From contig NZ_KB233222.1 of assembly GCF_000314855.2 (NCBI RefSeq), positions 2,227,342 through 2,291,341 of the forward strand: a stretch of DNA of 64,000 nt. Direction: 5' to 3'. The DNA is from Providencia burhodogranariea DSM 19968 (GTDB lineage Bacteria; Pseudomonadota; Gammaproteobacteria; Enterobacterales; Enterobacteriaceae). The notes beneath the pieces are model-generated. The model saw only the letters and a list, made by a program, of their open reading frames with translations, was not told where the DNA came from and did no database searches. Both the position numbers and the translations under genes were made by a program. Positions 49,412 through 60,130 of this stretch are shown one piece after another (the stretch's first letter is position 1; every line of letters begins with the position of its first letter).

Positions 49412-50170
49412 CTAGTTATTGAAAGTTTCAGCAAAACACACAGGATAAGAGTCAAACAAAAAACCATCAAAATAAGGATCATCTAAATCAGACAACTCAA
49501 GCAGGCGCTGTTTCACATTTTCAAGGTGTTGCCACATAGCTTGCTTAGCGGCTACGGGATCTTTTTTAACCATCGCTGCCAAAATAGCTTCATGATCTTT
49601 AATCCATTCTTGGCGATAAGTCGTGCTAGTGACATGAGTATGTAATTTAATCCACATTGGATTATTGTCACGCCAAGACCATGATTGTTTTAGCAATTCA
49701 ATCACCATACTGTTATGCGTGGCTTCTGCAATAGCTAAATGGAATTCTTTATCACCATTATCACCTTCACCTGAGACTAACTCTTTGCGTTGATGCTCTA
49801 ATGCATGCCGCATGTTGCTAATATCAATAGGAGTAGCCTGAGTAGCGGCGAATTCAGCGATATTACTTTCTAATAGTTGACGAGCTTGTAATAACTCAAA
49901 AGGACCCGCTGAACTTACTGATTCAGCACGACTATCCGTTTTTTTAGCCAATTGATCTGTAATATAAATACCAGAGCCCTGACGTACTTCGATCAGATTC
50001 TCCAGTTCTAGCATGATTAGTGCTTCGCGAACCACCATTCGAGAAACATCAAGAATCTCAGCCAATTCACGTTCTGGTGGTAGACGTGAGCCGGTCGTAT
50101 AATTCCTGCTGATGATCATCTGACGTAAATCATGAGCAACTTTCTGATAAGGACGTTTATGTTCTGACAT
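49412..50170 (-). CDS. uxuR: GntR-family hexuronate regulator, UxuR-like
   Basis: Repressor of hexuronate genes, 252 residues. The winged helix reads RPYQKVAHDLRQMI, RLPPERELAEILDVSRMVVR and EVRQGSGIYI, closer to E. coli UxuR than ExuR by eye; a C-terminal FCD domain follows. It lies downstream of uxaC on the same strand. A perfect ATATTGGTTAACCAATAT palindrome is 43-60 bp before its start, indicating autoregulation, and similar sites lie between uxuA and exuT. UxuR versus ExuR specificity is not certain. Confidence 0.87.
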   Translation of the reverse strand: MSEHKRPYQKVAHDLRQMIISRNYTTGSRLPPERELAEILDVSRMVVREALIMLELENLIEVRQGSGIYITDQLAKKTDSRAESVSSAGPFELLQARQLLESNIAEFAATQATPIDISNMRHALEHQRKELVSGEGDNGDKEFHLAIAEATHNSMVIELLKQSWSWRDNNPMWIKLHTHVTSTTYRQEWIKDHEAILAAMVKKDPVAAKQAMWQHLENVKQRLLELSDLDDPYFDGFLFDSYPVCFAETFNN

Positions 50171-50212
50171 TGAGTAATATAACTTCTTATAGACTGGTTA
50201 AATAAAACTAAC

Positions 50213-50230
50213 ATATTGGTTAACCAATAT
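50213..50230. promoter_or_regulatory. UxuR/ExuR operator before uxuR
   Basis: ATATTGGTTAACCAATAT is a perfect 18-bp palindrome close to the known UxuR/ExuR site pattern (TTGGTNNACCAA). It lies directly upstream of uxuR. Confidence 0.8.
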
Positions 50231-50352
50231 AATACCTTATTATAATCATTAACCCTAATTCGCTAGCAATCAATACTAACAGTAATGTAGGCGATTACTA
50301 GAGTGATATTATTTTAGTTATTAGTTCATCAATATCAATGAAAACGTGCGGA

Positions 50353-50430
50353 TTAATCAAGCAAAAAATATAAACTCAATGCTAAAATCAAAACCCCACC
50401 CCACTTCATTAAAAATCTTTTAAGAGTCAT
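50353..50430 (-). CDS. Candidate 25-residue membrane peptide
   Basis: Between uxaC and uxuR on the same strand is a 26-codon frame encoding a basic N-terminus (MTLKRFLMKW) followed by a single hydrophobic helix (GGVLILALSLYFLLD). AAAGG lies eight bases before the ATG, and the codons look ordinary for this genome. The product would be an inner-membrane small protein. I know no named homologue. The good ribosome site and hydrophobic design make it plausible, but so short a frame may be chance. Confidence 0.45.
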   Translation of the reverse strand: MTLKRFLMKWGGVLILALSLYFLLD

Positions 50431-50604
50431 ATAACTTACCTTTCAAAGAGCAGTTAAAGATACTAAAATCATGGATAATCAATTGAATAAAAAGAAAATT
50501 ATTTTTATTCACATTGAGTGAAGGCATTCCTTTGCCGATAATAGCTCTAATTCGATAAGAGCGCTCCTCCACCATGAGATCCGACAAGCCATAACTTCAC
50601 AATA

Positions 50605-52023
50605 CTAATTTTTGATTGACTGAAAGTAACGGCTGGCGTTGTGAAAACAAATATCCTCAACCAATTGTCCTAACATTTTTTCATCATTAGGGACTTCCCC
50701 ATTGGCTACCCACACACCAAGCATATTACATAAAATACGACGGAAATATTCATGCCGCGTATAAGATAAAAAGCTACGAGAGTCGGTTAGCATCCCTACA
50801 AACTGACTTAACAAGCCAAGTTGAGCAAGCTGTTCTAATTGACGTTGCATGCCATCTTTTTGATCGTTAAACCACCAGCCGGAACCAAATTGAATTTTTC
50901 CAGCAATTCCACCACCTTGAAAATTACCAATCATCGTCGCTAACACTTCGTTATCACGAGGATTTAAGCAATACAAAATGGTGCGTGGTAATTGATTAGT
51001 TTTATCCATCTCATCCAGCAGGCGCGAAAGCGGCCAAGCAATTGCATTATCGCCAATTGAATCAAAACCACTATCGGGGCCTAATAATTTGAACATGCGA
51101 CTATTATTGTTGCGTAGTGCACCAATATGTAATTGCATCACCCAGTTACGTTGCGCGTATTGTTTACCTAGCCATACTAGAACCGCCGTCGTGAACTGAG
51201 CTACCGATAACTCATCTAAAACTTCACCTTCTAAACGTTTACTTAAGATTTTATCGAGCTGTTTTTCATCTGGAATGTCAGCATAACGTAAATTCTCAAT
51301 CCCATGATCTGAAGCCACACATCCCATTTGTGAAAAATGTTCTAAGCGCCGTTCAAGTGCACTCAGTAAATCTGCAAAACGAACAATTTCAATATCAGCA
51401 ACTTGACCAAGTTTTTTCAAGTAATCACTAAAACCTGCTAATTCAATTTTGAATGCTTTATCTGGGCGCCAGCTTGGCAACACTGCAATATGAAAGCTAT
51501 CATCTTGTGCGATTTGTTGATGATAAATAAGTGGATCGCAAGGGTCATCAGTAGTTCCGACCATGTGCACATTCATTTGCTGCATAATACCGCGCGCAGA
51601 AAATTCGGGTTGAGCGAGTTTTTCATTCGCTTCATGCCAAATTAATTCTGCAGTCTCAGGGCTAAATAATTTGCCGGTAATGCCAAACGGACGGCGCAAT
51701 TCAAGATGTGTCCAGTGATACAATGGATTACCTAATGTCATTGGTACGGTTTTAGCCCACGCCAGGTACTTATCATAATCACGAGTAGCATGACCTGTAA
51801 TCAATGATTCATCAATTCCCGCTGAACGCATACCACGCCATTTATAATGATCACCGTCTAACCAAATTTGCCCGAGATTATCAAAACGACGGTTTTCAGC
51901 AATTTCTTGCGGATTTAAGTGACAGTGATAATCATATATTGGCATAGACGCGGCGTAACCATGATAAAGTCGGCGCGCAACCTCATTACTTAGCAAAAAA
52001 TCTTCACTCATAAATGTTTTCAT
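50605..52023 (-). CDS. uxaC: Glucuronate (hexuronate) isomerase UxaC
   Basis: Isomerises D-glucuronate to D-fructuronate and D-galacturonate to D-tagaturonate, 472 residues from the chosen start. Family motifs: [17 protein letters not shown] with metal-site histidines, [10 protein letters not shown] and [19 protein letters not shown]. The frame extends to 52068, but GGAG six bases before the ATG at 52021-52023 places the start there, leaving a 13-bp gap from uxuB. Third gene of uxuA-uxuB-uxaC. Confidence 0.95.
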   Translation of the reverse strand: MKTFMSEDFLLSNEVARRLYHGYAASMPIYDYHCHLNPQEIAENRRFDNLGQIWLDGDHYKWRGMRSAGIDESLITGHATRDYDKYLAWAKTVPMTLGNPLYHWTHLELRRPFGITGKLFSPETAELIWHEANEKLAQPEFSARGIMQQMNVHMVGTTDDPCDPLIYHQQIAQDDSFHIAVLPSWRPDKAFKIELAGFSDYLKKLGQVADIEIVRFADLLSALERRLEHFSQMGCVASDHGIENLRYADIPDEKQLDKILSKRLEGEVLDELSVAQFTTAVLVWLGKQYAQRNWVMQLHIGALRNNNSRMFKLLGPDSGFDSIGDNAIAWPLSRLLDEMDKTNQLPRTILYCLNPRDNEVLATMIGNFQGGGIAGKIQFGSGWWFNDQKDGMQRQLEQLAQLGLLSQFVGMLTDSRSFLSYTRHEYFRRILCNMLGVWVANGEVPNDEKMLGQLVEDICFHNASRYFQSIKN

Positions 52024-52036
52024 CGTTAGCTCCGAC

Positions 52037-53503
52037 TTATAAGGTTGCGACAGCTGCGCGTGCACCAACTGTTAATAATTGTTGATATGCATTAGTCACA
52101 TTTTCCACAAATTGGCTATTTTTACTCAACTTATCGCCAAAGATAGATTTAATTGCTAATAACTCTTTGACCACTCCAATTGAAAGGCCATCTTTTTCAT
52201 AAATTGCTGCAAATGTATCACTTAATGGATCACGTATATCAATTGGTTGACCTTTCTCATCGATACCACTGACATAACGCATCCAACTCGCCACACCTAA
52301 GGCCAAATGACGATAATCTGTTCCATTTTCAATATGCCATGCTATAGAGTCGAGTAACCTTTGTGGTAATTTTTGACTACCATCCATCGCAATTTGCCAA
52401 GTTTGATGCTTTAACGAAGGATTAGTAAAACGTTCTATCAACATATCCGCATATGCCTCTAAATCAGTTTCCTCTGGCATAGTTAAAGTCGGTACTTGTT
52501 CATCCAACATTAGAGCTCTAGCTGCATTGCGATAATCTACATTAGTCATGGTATCTGAAATATGTGCGTAACCGCCTAAATAGCCGAGATAAGCTAAGAA
52601 AGAGTGGCTACCATTTAACATACGTAGCTTCATCATTTCAAACGGAACAACATCAGCCACAAATTGCGCACCAACTAAATCCCAATCTGGACGACCATTG
52701 ACAAAATTATCTTCAATCACCCACTGACGGAAAGGCTCACATGCAATCGCACAAGGATCTGCTACCCCTAATAGCTGAGCGATTTCAGTTAATGTTTCCT
52801 CGGTTGCAGCCGGAACAATCCGGTCAACCATTGTGCAAGGAAATGTCACATTATCGTCAATCCATTGTGCTAATGCCGTATCCTGTAAGCGCGCTAACGC
52901 TAATACCGCCTCACGTGCAATATGACCATTTTCACGCACGTTATCACACGATAAAATTGTCACCGGTGGTAATTGACGCTCAAAACGTAATTTTAATGCT
53001 GCTGTAATATAACCAAGAGCAGAACGGGGTGTCGAAGGTGTCGCTAAATCTTGAATAATCAAACTGTTTTTTAGATCTAAATGACCGGTAGCCGGATCGA
53101 TGCAATAACCTTTCTCAGTTACTGTTAATGAAATAATACTCACTGAAGGATTCGCCATTTTCTCAACTATTGCATTCACCCCATCAATTAATGGATGCAT
53201 AGCTTCTTTCATTGAGCCAATGATTTTCAGTTCAGTACAATCCTGACCTTTTTCAGCCACAGTATAAAGCATTGATTGCAGCTTCAACTCTTCAATTAAT
53301 TTTGCACTTTGAGTAGACATCAAGTTAACTTCACAATATCCCCAATCAGTATCAGTTTTTTCTAACAAATGATGAGTATATAGCGCTTGATGAGCACGAT
53401 GAAATGCCCCACAACCAAGATGAACAATACGTGTCGTTAAACGATCAGCACTCCAATTAGGACGAGGAACGGAAATTGCCGCAGTGACAATAGTATTTTC
53501 CAT
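52037..53503 (-). CDS. uxuB: D-mannonate oxidoreductase (fructuronate reductase) UxuB
   Basis: NADH-dependent reductase of D-fructuronate to D-mannonate, 488 residues. It aligns by eye with E. coli Uxu[21 protein letters not shown] (Rossmann loop), [29 protein letters not shown] and [20 protein letters not shown]. The frame opens at 53560, but GGAG six bases before the ATG at 53501-53503 fixes the start. It lies about 140 bp after uxuA and 13 bp before uxaC. Confidence 0.95.
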   Translation of the reverse strand: MENTIVTAAISVPRPNWSADRLTTRIVHLGCGAFHRAHQALYTHHLLEKTDTDWGYCEVNLMSTQSAKLIEELKLQSMLYTVAEKGQDCTELKIIGSMKEAMHPLIDGVNAIVEKMANPSVSIISLTVTEKGYCIDPATGHLDLKNSLIIQDLATPSTPRSALGYITAALKLRFERQLPPVTILSCDNVRENGHIAREAVLALARLQDTALAQWIDDNVTFPCTMVDRIVPAATEETLTEIAQLLGVADPCAIACEPFRQWVIEDNFVNGRPDWDLVGAQFVADVVPFEMMKLRMLNGSHSFLAYLGYLGGYAHISDTMTNVDYRNAARALMLDEQVPTLTMPEETDLEAYADMLIERFTNPSLKHQTWQIAMDGSQKLPQRLLDSIAWHIENGTDYRHLALGVASWMRYVSGIDEKGQPIDIRDPLSDTFAAIYEKDGLSIGVVKELLAIKSIFGDKLSKNSQFVENVTNAYQQLLTVGARAAVATL

Positions 53504-53642
53504 GACGAGCTCCAAGAGATGTGGCAGTAGATATGATAACTCTACTGCCCTGTAGTGCATAAATAAGCTGTAATACCACTGTTTTTAAATAGCGAAATAA
53601 TCATTAATATAGCTACCCCCCATTGGTATCACATCCGATAAC

Positions 53643-54827
53643 TCATTTTGGATAAAATGCACGATGAATACCTAATTCGAGTCCACGAATTTCAGCAAGC
53701 CCCTTTAGGCGACCAATAGCAGAATAGCCAGGATTGGTTTTTTTATGTAAATCATCCAGCATTTGATGACCATGATCAGGACGCATTGGTATTAACTCTT
53801 CTTCACCAGCTAATCGACGGCGATTTTCCTCTTCTGCAACTGCTTTGATCATCTCATACATATCCACATCCCCCGCTAAATGGGCAGCTTCATGGAAAGT
53901 ATTCGGATTATCTTCACGCATAGTTGAACGTAAGTGTAAAAAATAAATACGAGAGCTGAAAGCACGGAACATGTTCACTAAATCATTATCCGCGCGAACA
54001 CCATAAGAGCCAGTACACATTGTGTATCCATTTGCATCGCTATCAACTGTTTCAGCTATCCAGCGCATATCTTCAATAGTCGAAACTATACGTGGTAGCC
54101 CCAAAATTGGGCGCGGAGGATCATCAGGATGAACCGCCATTTTAAGACCAACATTTTCCGCAATAGGAATTATCCTGTGTAAAAAATAAGCAAAATTTTC
54201 ACGTAATTTAGCCTTATCGATATCAGCGTAACGTTTTAAATGTTGGCTAAATTGTTCAAGTGTGTAGCCTTCTTCTGCACCAGGTAACCCTGCAATTATA
54301 TTATTAATAAGTGTTTGTTTTTCTGCATCGGTCATCGTACTACAACGTAGTTTTGCTTGAGCAATTTCATCATCACTATAACTTGCAGCAGCATTTTCGC
54401 GTTGCAATAAAAATATATCAAACACAGCAAATTCTATTTGGTCAAAACGTAAGGCTTTTGAACCGTCAGGTAACTCATAAGCCAAATCAGTACGAGTCCA
54501 ATCAAGAACAGGCATAAAATTATAACAAACCGTTTTAATGCCACATTCTGCCAAGTTACACAGTGATTGCTGGTAGTTTTCAATCCATTTATCGTAATCG
54601 CCGCTGTGAGTTTTTATATCCTCATGAATTGGCACACTCTCCACCACAGCCCACTCTAAACAATTCTCTTCAATTAATTGCTTACGCTTTAAAATTTCTT
54701 CAATCGACCAAACCTCTCCATTTGGAATATGATGAAGAGCCGTAACAATACCCGAGGCTCCCGCCTGACGAATATCAGATAACGAAACCGGATCTGCCGG
54801 GCCATACCAACGCCAAGTTTGTTTCAT
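53643..54827 (-). CDS. uxuA: Mannonate dehydratase UxuA
   Basis: Dehydrates D-mannonate to 2-keto-3-deoxygluconate, 394 residues. Opening [19 protein letters not shown] and metal-site motifs [37 protein letters not shown] and [13 protein letters not shown] identify it. It is divergent from exuT across a 386-bp control region with several UxuR-type operators. First gene of the minus-strand catabolic unit. Confidence 0.96.
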   Translation of the reverse strand: MKQTWRWYGPADPVSLSDIRQAGASGIVTALHHIPNGEVWSIEEILKRKQLIEENCLEWAVVESVPIHEDIKTHSGDYDKWIENYQQSLCNLAECGIKTVCYNFMPVLDWTRTDLAYELPDGSKALRFDQIEFAVFDIFLLQRENAAASYSDDEIAQAKLRCSTMTDAEKQTLINNIIAGLPGAEEGYTLEQFSQHLKRYADIDKAKLRENFAYFLHRIIPIAENVGLKMAVHPDDPPRPILGLPRIVSTIEDMRWIAETVDSDANGYTMCTGSYGVRADNDLVNMFRAFSSRIYFLHLRSTMREDNPNTFHEAAHLAGDVDMYEMIKAVAEEENRRRLAGEEELIPMRPDHGHQMLDDLHKKTNPGYSAIGRLKGLAEIRGLELGIHRAFYPK

Positions 54828-54864
54828 TATTACCTCTGTATGCTTTATCTCTGATGCATTCCCT

Positions 54865-54878
54865 ATTGGTTAATCAAT
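54865..54878. promoter_or_regulatory. UxuR-type operator 1 in the uxuA-exuT gap
   Basis: ATTGGTTAATCAAT matches the dyad before uxuR with one mismatch, 38 bp upstream of uxuA. Confidence 0.6.
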
Positions 54879-54983
54879 TCATGTTATATAAAAACCACTT
54901 TAAACATATCATTGATAATCAATAGAACAACTTTAGCTAGATATTCTCATATACTCGTTAAGACCTCTACATTCGCCTAACAA

Positions 54984-54997
54984 ATTGGTTAGCCAGA
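54984..54997. promoter_or_regulatory. UxuR-type operator 2 in the uxuA-exuT gap
   Basis: ATTGGTTAGCCAGA retains the TTGGTTANCCA core, about midway between uxuA and exuT. A TCACA half-site overlaps its right edge, possibly part of a CRP site. Confidence 0.5.
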
Positions 54998-55149
54998 TCA
55001 CATTTGAAACACAAATTTGGTTGCCCAAAGCAAAAGACGGAGATCCATCACATAATTAATCTAATTATTTATGCAGAATCAGCTCAAGTACCAATAAACC
55101 TACCCTCACATTAGTAAAAATAATAACCATAAAGTTGACCACCTACAAA

Positions 55150-55163
55150 ATGATTAACCAATT
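55150..55163. promoter_or_regulatory. UxuR-type operator 3 in the uxuA-exuT gap
   Basis: ATGATTAACCAATT is the inverse of ATTGGTTAATCAT-type sites, 50 bp upstream of exuT. Confidence 0.55.
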
Positions 55164-55213
55164 TATTTCAGGAAAGGTCGAATACTTATTAATAGAACAT
55201 TAAAAGGCTGATT

Positions 55214-56500
55214 ATGAAAAAGTTAAAAAATTATAGATGGTACATGATATCCCTAGTGTGCTTAATAACAATTATCAACTACTTAGATAGAACAGCACTC
55301 GGGGTAGCAGCTCCGACAATTATGGAATCAACTGGGATAACAAAAGAACAATATTCATGGATTGTTAGTGCATTCCAATTAGCATACACGATTGGTCAAC
55401 CAATAATGGGTTTCTTCATTGACACTGTAGGCCTAAAAATCGGTTTTACTATCTGTGCCGTAATTTGGGGATTGGCAACCATGGGGCATGCATTGACAGG
55501 TTCGTGGCAAGGCCTCGCATTTATGCGTGGTATCATGGGATTCAGTGAAGCATCAGCTATCCCCGCGGGAGTAAAAACAGCATCAACGTGGTTTCCCGCT
55601 AAAGAGCGAGGGATCGCAACCGGTGTATTCAATATGGGAACATCCTTTGGTGCCATGCTAGCACCACCACTAATTGCTTGGTGTATTCTTTTTCATAGTT
55701 GGCAGTTCGCTTTTGTCGTCGCAGGTTCTTTAGCGCTATTCGCAGCAGTGTTATGGTTCTTTTTATATAAAGATCCAAAAGATGCCAAAAGACTCTCTGA
55801 TGAAGAGCGTAACTATATTGAATCAGGACAAGAAGCCCATTTAAAAGTAAAAACGAAAGAAAAAACTTCTATTACTCATATTTTGAAGCAACGAAATTTT
55901 TGGGGAATTGGCATTGCCCGTTTTCTCGCAGACCCAGCATGGGGAACGATCAATTTCTGGGTTCCTATCTTCTTTGTCGAAACCTTAAACTTCAGTTTAA
56001 AAGAAATTGCAATGTTTGTATGGCTTCCCTTTTTATTAGCTGATTTAGGCTGTTTAGCCAGTGGATTTGTTGCTAAATTCTTTAATGACCGCGGTGTCAC
56101 GTTAATTAACTCTAGAAGAATTACCTTTACCATCGGTGCAGTTTTAATGACGACGATTGGACTGGTTAGTATTGTAGAAAATCCGTATTTAGCCGTATTC
56201 TTAATTAGCATCGGTGGCTTCTCACATCAATTATTATCAACTGTTGCTGCCACTTTAGGTGCTGATTTATTTAAAAAGAATGAAGTTGCAACCGCTGTTG
56301 GCCTCGCTGGTTCATGTGCATGGACTGGTCAATTAATCTTTAACTTATTTATCGGTGCATTTGTTGGCGTAATCGGTTTTGGTCCATTCTTCGTTGCTCT
56401 TGCAGTATTCGATTTGTTCGGTGCAGCAGCACTTTGGATCTTAATTAAAGAGAAAAAAGAGCCTGTTGATGATAATGCTCAATTAGCTTCCCACCCTTAA
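55214..56500 (+). CDS. exuT: Hexuronate transporter ExuT
   Basis: ACS-family MFS importer of glucuronate and galacturonate, 428 residues, about twelve helices. Helix 1 carries TIINYLDRTALGVAAPTIM, and the loop FIDTVGLKIGF follows as MFS motif A. GFSEASAIPAGVKTASTWFP is typical of ExuT. Divergent from uxuA with UxuR-type operators between them, so transport and catabolism are induced together. A terminator follows. Confidence 0.92.
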   Translation: MKKLKNYRWYMISLVCLITIINYLDRTALGVAAPTIMESTGITKEQYSWIVSAFQLAYTIGQPIMGFFIDTVGLKIGFTICAVIWGLATMGHALTGSWQGLAFMRGIMGFSEASAIPAGVKTASTWFPAKERGIATGVFNMGTSFGAMLAPPLIAWCILFHSWQFAFVVAGSLALFAAVLWFFLYKDPKDAKRLSDEERNYIESGQEAHLKVKTKEKTSITHILKQRNFWGIGIARFLADPAWGTINFWVPIFFVETLNFSLKEIAMFVWLPFLLADLGCLASGFVAKFFNDRGVTLINSRRITFTIGAVLMTTIGLVSIVENPYLAVFLISIGGFSHQLLSTVAATLGADLFKKNEVATAVGLAGSCAWTGQLIFNLFIGAFVGVIGFGPFFVALAVFDLFGAAALWILIKEKKEPVDDNAQLASHP

Positions 56501-56544
56501 GTTTATTTTCCCTCAAGCAACATAATTTTTGTTTCATAACACCG

Positions 56545-56575
56545 AACCTAAACCGTATTATGCGGTTTAGGTTTT
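56545..56575 (+). terminator. Terminator of exuT
   Basis: AACCTAAACCG (56545-56555) pairs perfectly with CGGTTTAGGTT (56563-56573) around a 7-nt loop, followed by TT, 45 bp after exuT. Confidence 0.7.
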
Positions 56576-56761
56576 GCTCATTATAGAGCGATTAACACAA
56601 TCGATAACCTACTATAAATAATGAATTATTCAGTTTTATGCAGCTCAGTCACTTTGATTAACCTAGATGTTGAGCTGAGTTGGTATTTATCGTTTTTATG
56701 GTCATTTGAATTGCAAGTTTCAAGTTCATATTATCTTCAAGTAAATAGCGAAATTTCGATG

Positions 56762-56787
56762 AAAAAAAAGTGCTGAATAATCAGCAC
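56762..56787 (-). terminator. Terminator of gnd
   Basis: On the minus strand GTGCTGA-TTAT-TCAGCAC is followed by eight T. It is 37 bp past the gnd stop. Confidence 0.85.
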
Positions 56788-56823
56788 CTTTATCATTTCC
56801 GAAAATAATATCTATTTTAGAAA

Positions 56824-58230
56824 TTATTCCATCCACTCAGTGTGGAATACGCCTTCTTTATCCGTACGCTTATAAGTGTGAGCACCGAAGTAATCACGCT
56901 GTGCTTGGATTAAGTTCGCAGGCAATACTGCTGCACGGTAGCTATCATAGTAAGAAATCGCAGCAGAGAATGTTGGTGTTGGAATACCATTTTGTATGCC
57001 ATAACAAACAACATCGCGTAGTGCTTGCTGATATTCATCAGCAATATTCTTGAAGTATGGCGCTAACATCAAGTTGGCAATTTGCGCATTTTCATTATAA
57101 GCATCAGTGATTTTTTGCAGGAATTGAGCACGAATGATACAACCAGCACGGAAGATCTTCGCTATTTCACCATAGTGAAGATCCCAATTGTATTCGTCTG
57201 AAGCGGCTTTTAATTGCTGGAAGCCTTGAGCATAAGAAACGATTTTACCGAGGTACAGTGCACGACGTACTTTCTCAATAAACTCATTTTTATCACCTTC
57301 AACTGCTTTCAATACAGGGCCTGTTAATACTTTAGACGCTGCAACACGTTGGTCTTTCAAGAAAGAGATATAACGCGCGAACACAGATTCCGTAATTAGC
57401 GTAACTGGAATACCTAAGTCTAGAGAACTTTGGCTAGTCCACTTACCAGTACCTTTGTTAGCGGCTTCATCAAGGATCACATCAACAAGGTATTTACCTT
57501 CGTCATCTTTCTTTTTAAAGATATCAGCGGTAATTTCGATTAGGTAGCTGCTCAGCTCACCTTGGTTCCAATCAGCAAAAATTTTTGCTAATTCTTCATT
57601 ATTTAGGTTTAAAGAACCTTTCAGTAATGAATACGCCTCTGCGATTAATTGCATATCGCCATATTCAATACCGTTGTGAACCATTTTTACATAGTGACCA
57701 GCACCATCTGGACCAATGTAAGTTACACATGGCTCGCCATCTACTTTAGCTGCAATTTCTTTCAAAATTGGTGCAACTAATTCGTAAGCTTCTTTTTGGC
57801 CGCCTGGCATAATAGAAGGACCTTTCAATGCACCTTCTTCACCACCAGAAACACCTGTACCGATGAAGTTGAAGCCTTGCTCTGACAGTTCACGATTACG
57901 GCGAATAGTATCTTTGTACAGTGTATTGCCACCATCAATTAAGATATCACCTTTATCGAGATGTGGAGTCAATGCAGCAATAGTTTTATCTGTAGCTTCA
58001 CCCGCTTTAACCATCAACAGGATGCGGCGTGGTTTTTCCAGAGAGTCGACAAACTCTTCAATTGTGTAGTTGGGAACTAATTTTTTCCCTGGATTTTCAG
58101 CAATAACTTCATCCGTTTTGTCTTGTGAACGGTTGAAAATAGAGACGGAATAACCACGGCTTTCAATATTCAGCGCAAGGTTACGCCCCATGACAGCCAT
58201 ACCGACAACGCCAATCTGTTGCTTTGACAT
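56824..58230 (-). CDS. gnd: 6-phosphogluconate dehydrogenase, decarboxylating (Gnd)
   Basis: NADP-dependent enzyme of the oxidative pentose phosphate pathway, making ribulose 5-phosphate and CO2, 468 residues as in E. coli. The Rossmann opening is [20 protein letters not shown]; active-site motifs are [20 protein letters not shown] and [16 protein letters not shown]. The frame extends to 58350, but AGGAG six bases before the ATG at 58228-58230 decides the start. Confidence 0.97.
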   Translation of the reverse strand: MSKQQIGVVGMAVMGRNLALNIESRGYSVSIFNRSQDKTDEVIAENPGKKLVPNYTIEEFVDSLEKPRRILLMVKAGEATDKTIAALTPHLDKGDILIDGGNTLYKDTIRRNRELSEQGFNFIGTGVSGGEEGALKGPSIMPGGQKEAYELVAPILKEIAAKVDGEPCVTYIGPDGAGHYVKMVHNGIEYGDMQLIAEAYSLLKGSLNLNNEELAKIFADWNQGELSSYLIEITADIFKKKDDEGKYLVDVILDEAANKGTGKWTSQSSLDLGIPVTLITESVFARYISFLKDQRVAASKVLTGPVLKAVEGDKNEFIEKVRRALYLGKIVSYAQGFQQLKAASDEYNWDLHYGEIAKIFRAGCIIRAQFLQKITDAYNENAQIANLMLAPYFKNIADEYQQALRDVVCYGIQNGIPTPTFSAAISYYDSYRAAVLPANLIQAQRDYFGAHTYKRTDKEGVFHTEWME

Positions 58231-58473
58231 GAAAAACTCCTGTCTGATTAGGACCACGTCAGCGATTTGTTTGCTGACAATTCTGTTAACAGGATCACAT
58301 GTTAACTCAGGTTTGTTCTGCTGGGTAGTTATTGATGTAATCGCTAGCATAAACGGAATATTATTTGTGGATTATCGCCTAACATTCGCGAATTTTGATT
58401 GAAATTTGAGAAAACAAACCGCATTATTCACCTGTCGGCATAAGCCGTTATCATAGAAGGTAAAACAAACTGT

Positions 58474-60048
58474 ATGGAATGGATCGCAGATCCTTCGATT
58501 TGGGCGGGGCTTGCCACCCTCATCGTTCTAGAAATCGTTCTTGGTATTGATAACCTCGTCTTTATAGCCATTTTGGCAGATAAACTTCCGCAAAAGATGC
58601 GCGACAGAGCTCGTATTACGGGTCTTATGTTGGCACTAATTATGCGTATTGTTCTGCTATTTAGTTTGTCTTGGCTAATAACACTCACCAAGCCACTTGT
58701 TACGTTATTCGATCATCCATTTAGCGCCCGAGACCTCATTATGTTAATCGGGGGAATATTCTTGCTATTTAAGGCAACAATGGAACTAAATGAACGATTA
58801 GAAGGGGGTGATGAGCATACCAATACTCAAAGAAAAACATCGAATTTCTGGGCAGTTGTTGCACAAATCATTGTCCTTGATGCCGTGTTCTCTCTTGACT
58901 CGGTAATCACTGCTGTCGGAATGGTTGACCATATTGGTGTGATGGTAGCGGCTGTTACTATTGCCATGATCTTAATGATATGGGCAAGTAAACCACTGAC
59001 AGGCTTCGTCAATAACCATCCAACTATTGTTATCTTGTGTCTTAGCTTCTTGCTAATGATAGGCTTTAGCTTAGTTGCTGAAGGCTTCGGTTATCCAATA
59101 CCAAAAGGTTATCTGTACGCAGCGATCGGTTTCTCAATCATGATTGAGGTGTTAAACCAATTTGCACAGTTTAACCGACGCAAGTACCTTAAAGGTGCTC
59201 GTCCACTACGTGAACGTACTGCTGAAGCTGTTTTACGAATCTTAAGTGGTAAGCACGAACGTGCAGAGCTGGATGCACATACTTCAAACTTAATTGCAGA
59301 TAACCAATCCGTTTTCGATCCTCAAGAACGTCGCATGATTGCCCGTGTTCTTGGAATGGCGCAACGTAATGTCGAAAGTATCATGACATCACGCCATGAT
59401 GTAGACTATTTGGATATCAATAAATCAGCGAGTGATTTATTGCAATTAATGGAAAAAAATCCGCATTCACGTTTTGTTGTCATTGATGAAACAGTCAGTG
59501 ACGAGCCGGTTGGTGTTGTCCATATTCTCGACTTAGTTAAGCAGCAATTAAGTGGTGCGCCATTAGATTTACGTGCGCTTATTACACAGCCGCTTATCTT
59601 CCCTGAAGGGCTTTCATTGTTAAAAGCACTTGAGCAGTTCCGTAAGGCGCATACTCACTTTGCATTTGTTGTCGATGAATTTGGTTCTATCGAAGGTATC
59701 GTGACATTAACTGATGTCATGGAAACTATCGCTGGTAACCTACCTGTTGGTGAAGAAGAGAATGATTCGCGTCATGATATTCAAAAATTAGAAGATGGCA
59801 GCTGGGTTGCTAATGGCTTTATGCCGTTGGAGGATTTAATCCTATTTATCCCAATGGAGCTTGATGACAAACGTGAGTATGAAACCATTGCGGGTCTGTT
59901 AATGGAAGACCTTCAACGCGTTCCTCAAGTTGGTGAGCAAGTCGAAGTCAATGGCTGTATTTTCCAACCTCTTGAAATAAATAGTCATCGCATTAGTAAG
60001 GTATTGATTATTCCGCCAAAAACTTCGCATGAATATGAAGAAGCGTAA
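58474..60048 (+). CDS. yegH: YegH-like TerC-domain membrane protein with CBS and transporter-associated domains
   Basis: Inner-membrane protein of unknown function, 524 residues. The N-terminal half is a seven-helix TerC domain ([20 protein letters not shown], then [11 protein letters not shown] and [11 protein letters not shown] with membrane aspartates). A CBS pair follows (about 300-425, ending [20 protein letters not shown]), then a CorC/HlyC C-terminal domain. It closely follows E. coli YegH by eye and, as there, neighbours asmA, though dppA intervenes here. TerC proteins are linked to metal export or metalation; the substrate is unknown. Confidence 0.9.
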   Translation: MEWIADPSIWAGLATLIVLEIVLGIDNLVFIAILADKLPQKMRDRARITGLMLALIMRIVLLFSLSWLITLTKPLVTLFDHPFSARDLIMLIGGIFLLFKATMELNERLEGGDEHTNTQRKTSNFWAVVAQIIVLDAVFSLDSVITAVGMVDHIGVMVAAVTIAMILMIWASKPLTGFVNNHPTIVILCLSFLLMIGFSLVAEGFGYPIPKGYLYAAIGFSIMIEVLNQFAQFNRRKYLKGARPLRERTAEAVLRILSGKHERAELDAHTSNLIADNQSVFDPQERRMIARVLGMAQRNVESIMTSRHDVDYLDINKSASDLLQLMEKNPHSRFVVIDETVSDEPVGVVHILDLVKQQLSGAPLDLRALITQPLIFPEGLSLLKALEQFRKAHTHFAFVVDEFGSIEGIVTLTDVMETIAGNLPVGEEENDSRHDIQKLEDGSWVANGFMPLEDLILFIPMELDDKREYETIAGLLMEDLQRVPQVGEQVEVNGCIFQPLEINSHRISKVLIIPPKTSHEYEEA

Positions 60049-60065
60049 TCTATATCTAAATCCAT

Positions 60066-60102
60066 AAAAATTCGAGTTGCTGGTAGGCAACTCGAATTTT
60101 TT
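60066..60102 (+). terminator. Terminator of yegH built from a repeat motif
   Basis: AAAAATTCGAGTTGC and GCAACTCGAATTTTT form a perfect 15-bp stem with a 6-nt loop and a T-run, 20 bp after yegH. The AATTCGAGTTGC arms match the ERIC-like repeat ends elsewhere in the window. With A-runs on the left it may also end dppA on the minus strand. Confidence 0.9.
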
Positions 60103-60130
60103 ATCGCTTATTGTAAATAACCAAACTCGA

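Noticed and set aside
54984-55005. CRP site between uxuA and exuT
   Set aside because: Only the TCACA half is clear; the other half does not match TGTGA at the required distance.
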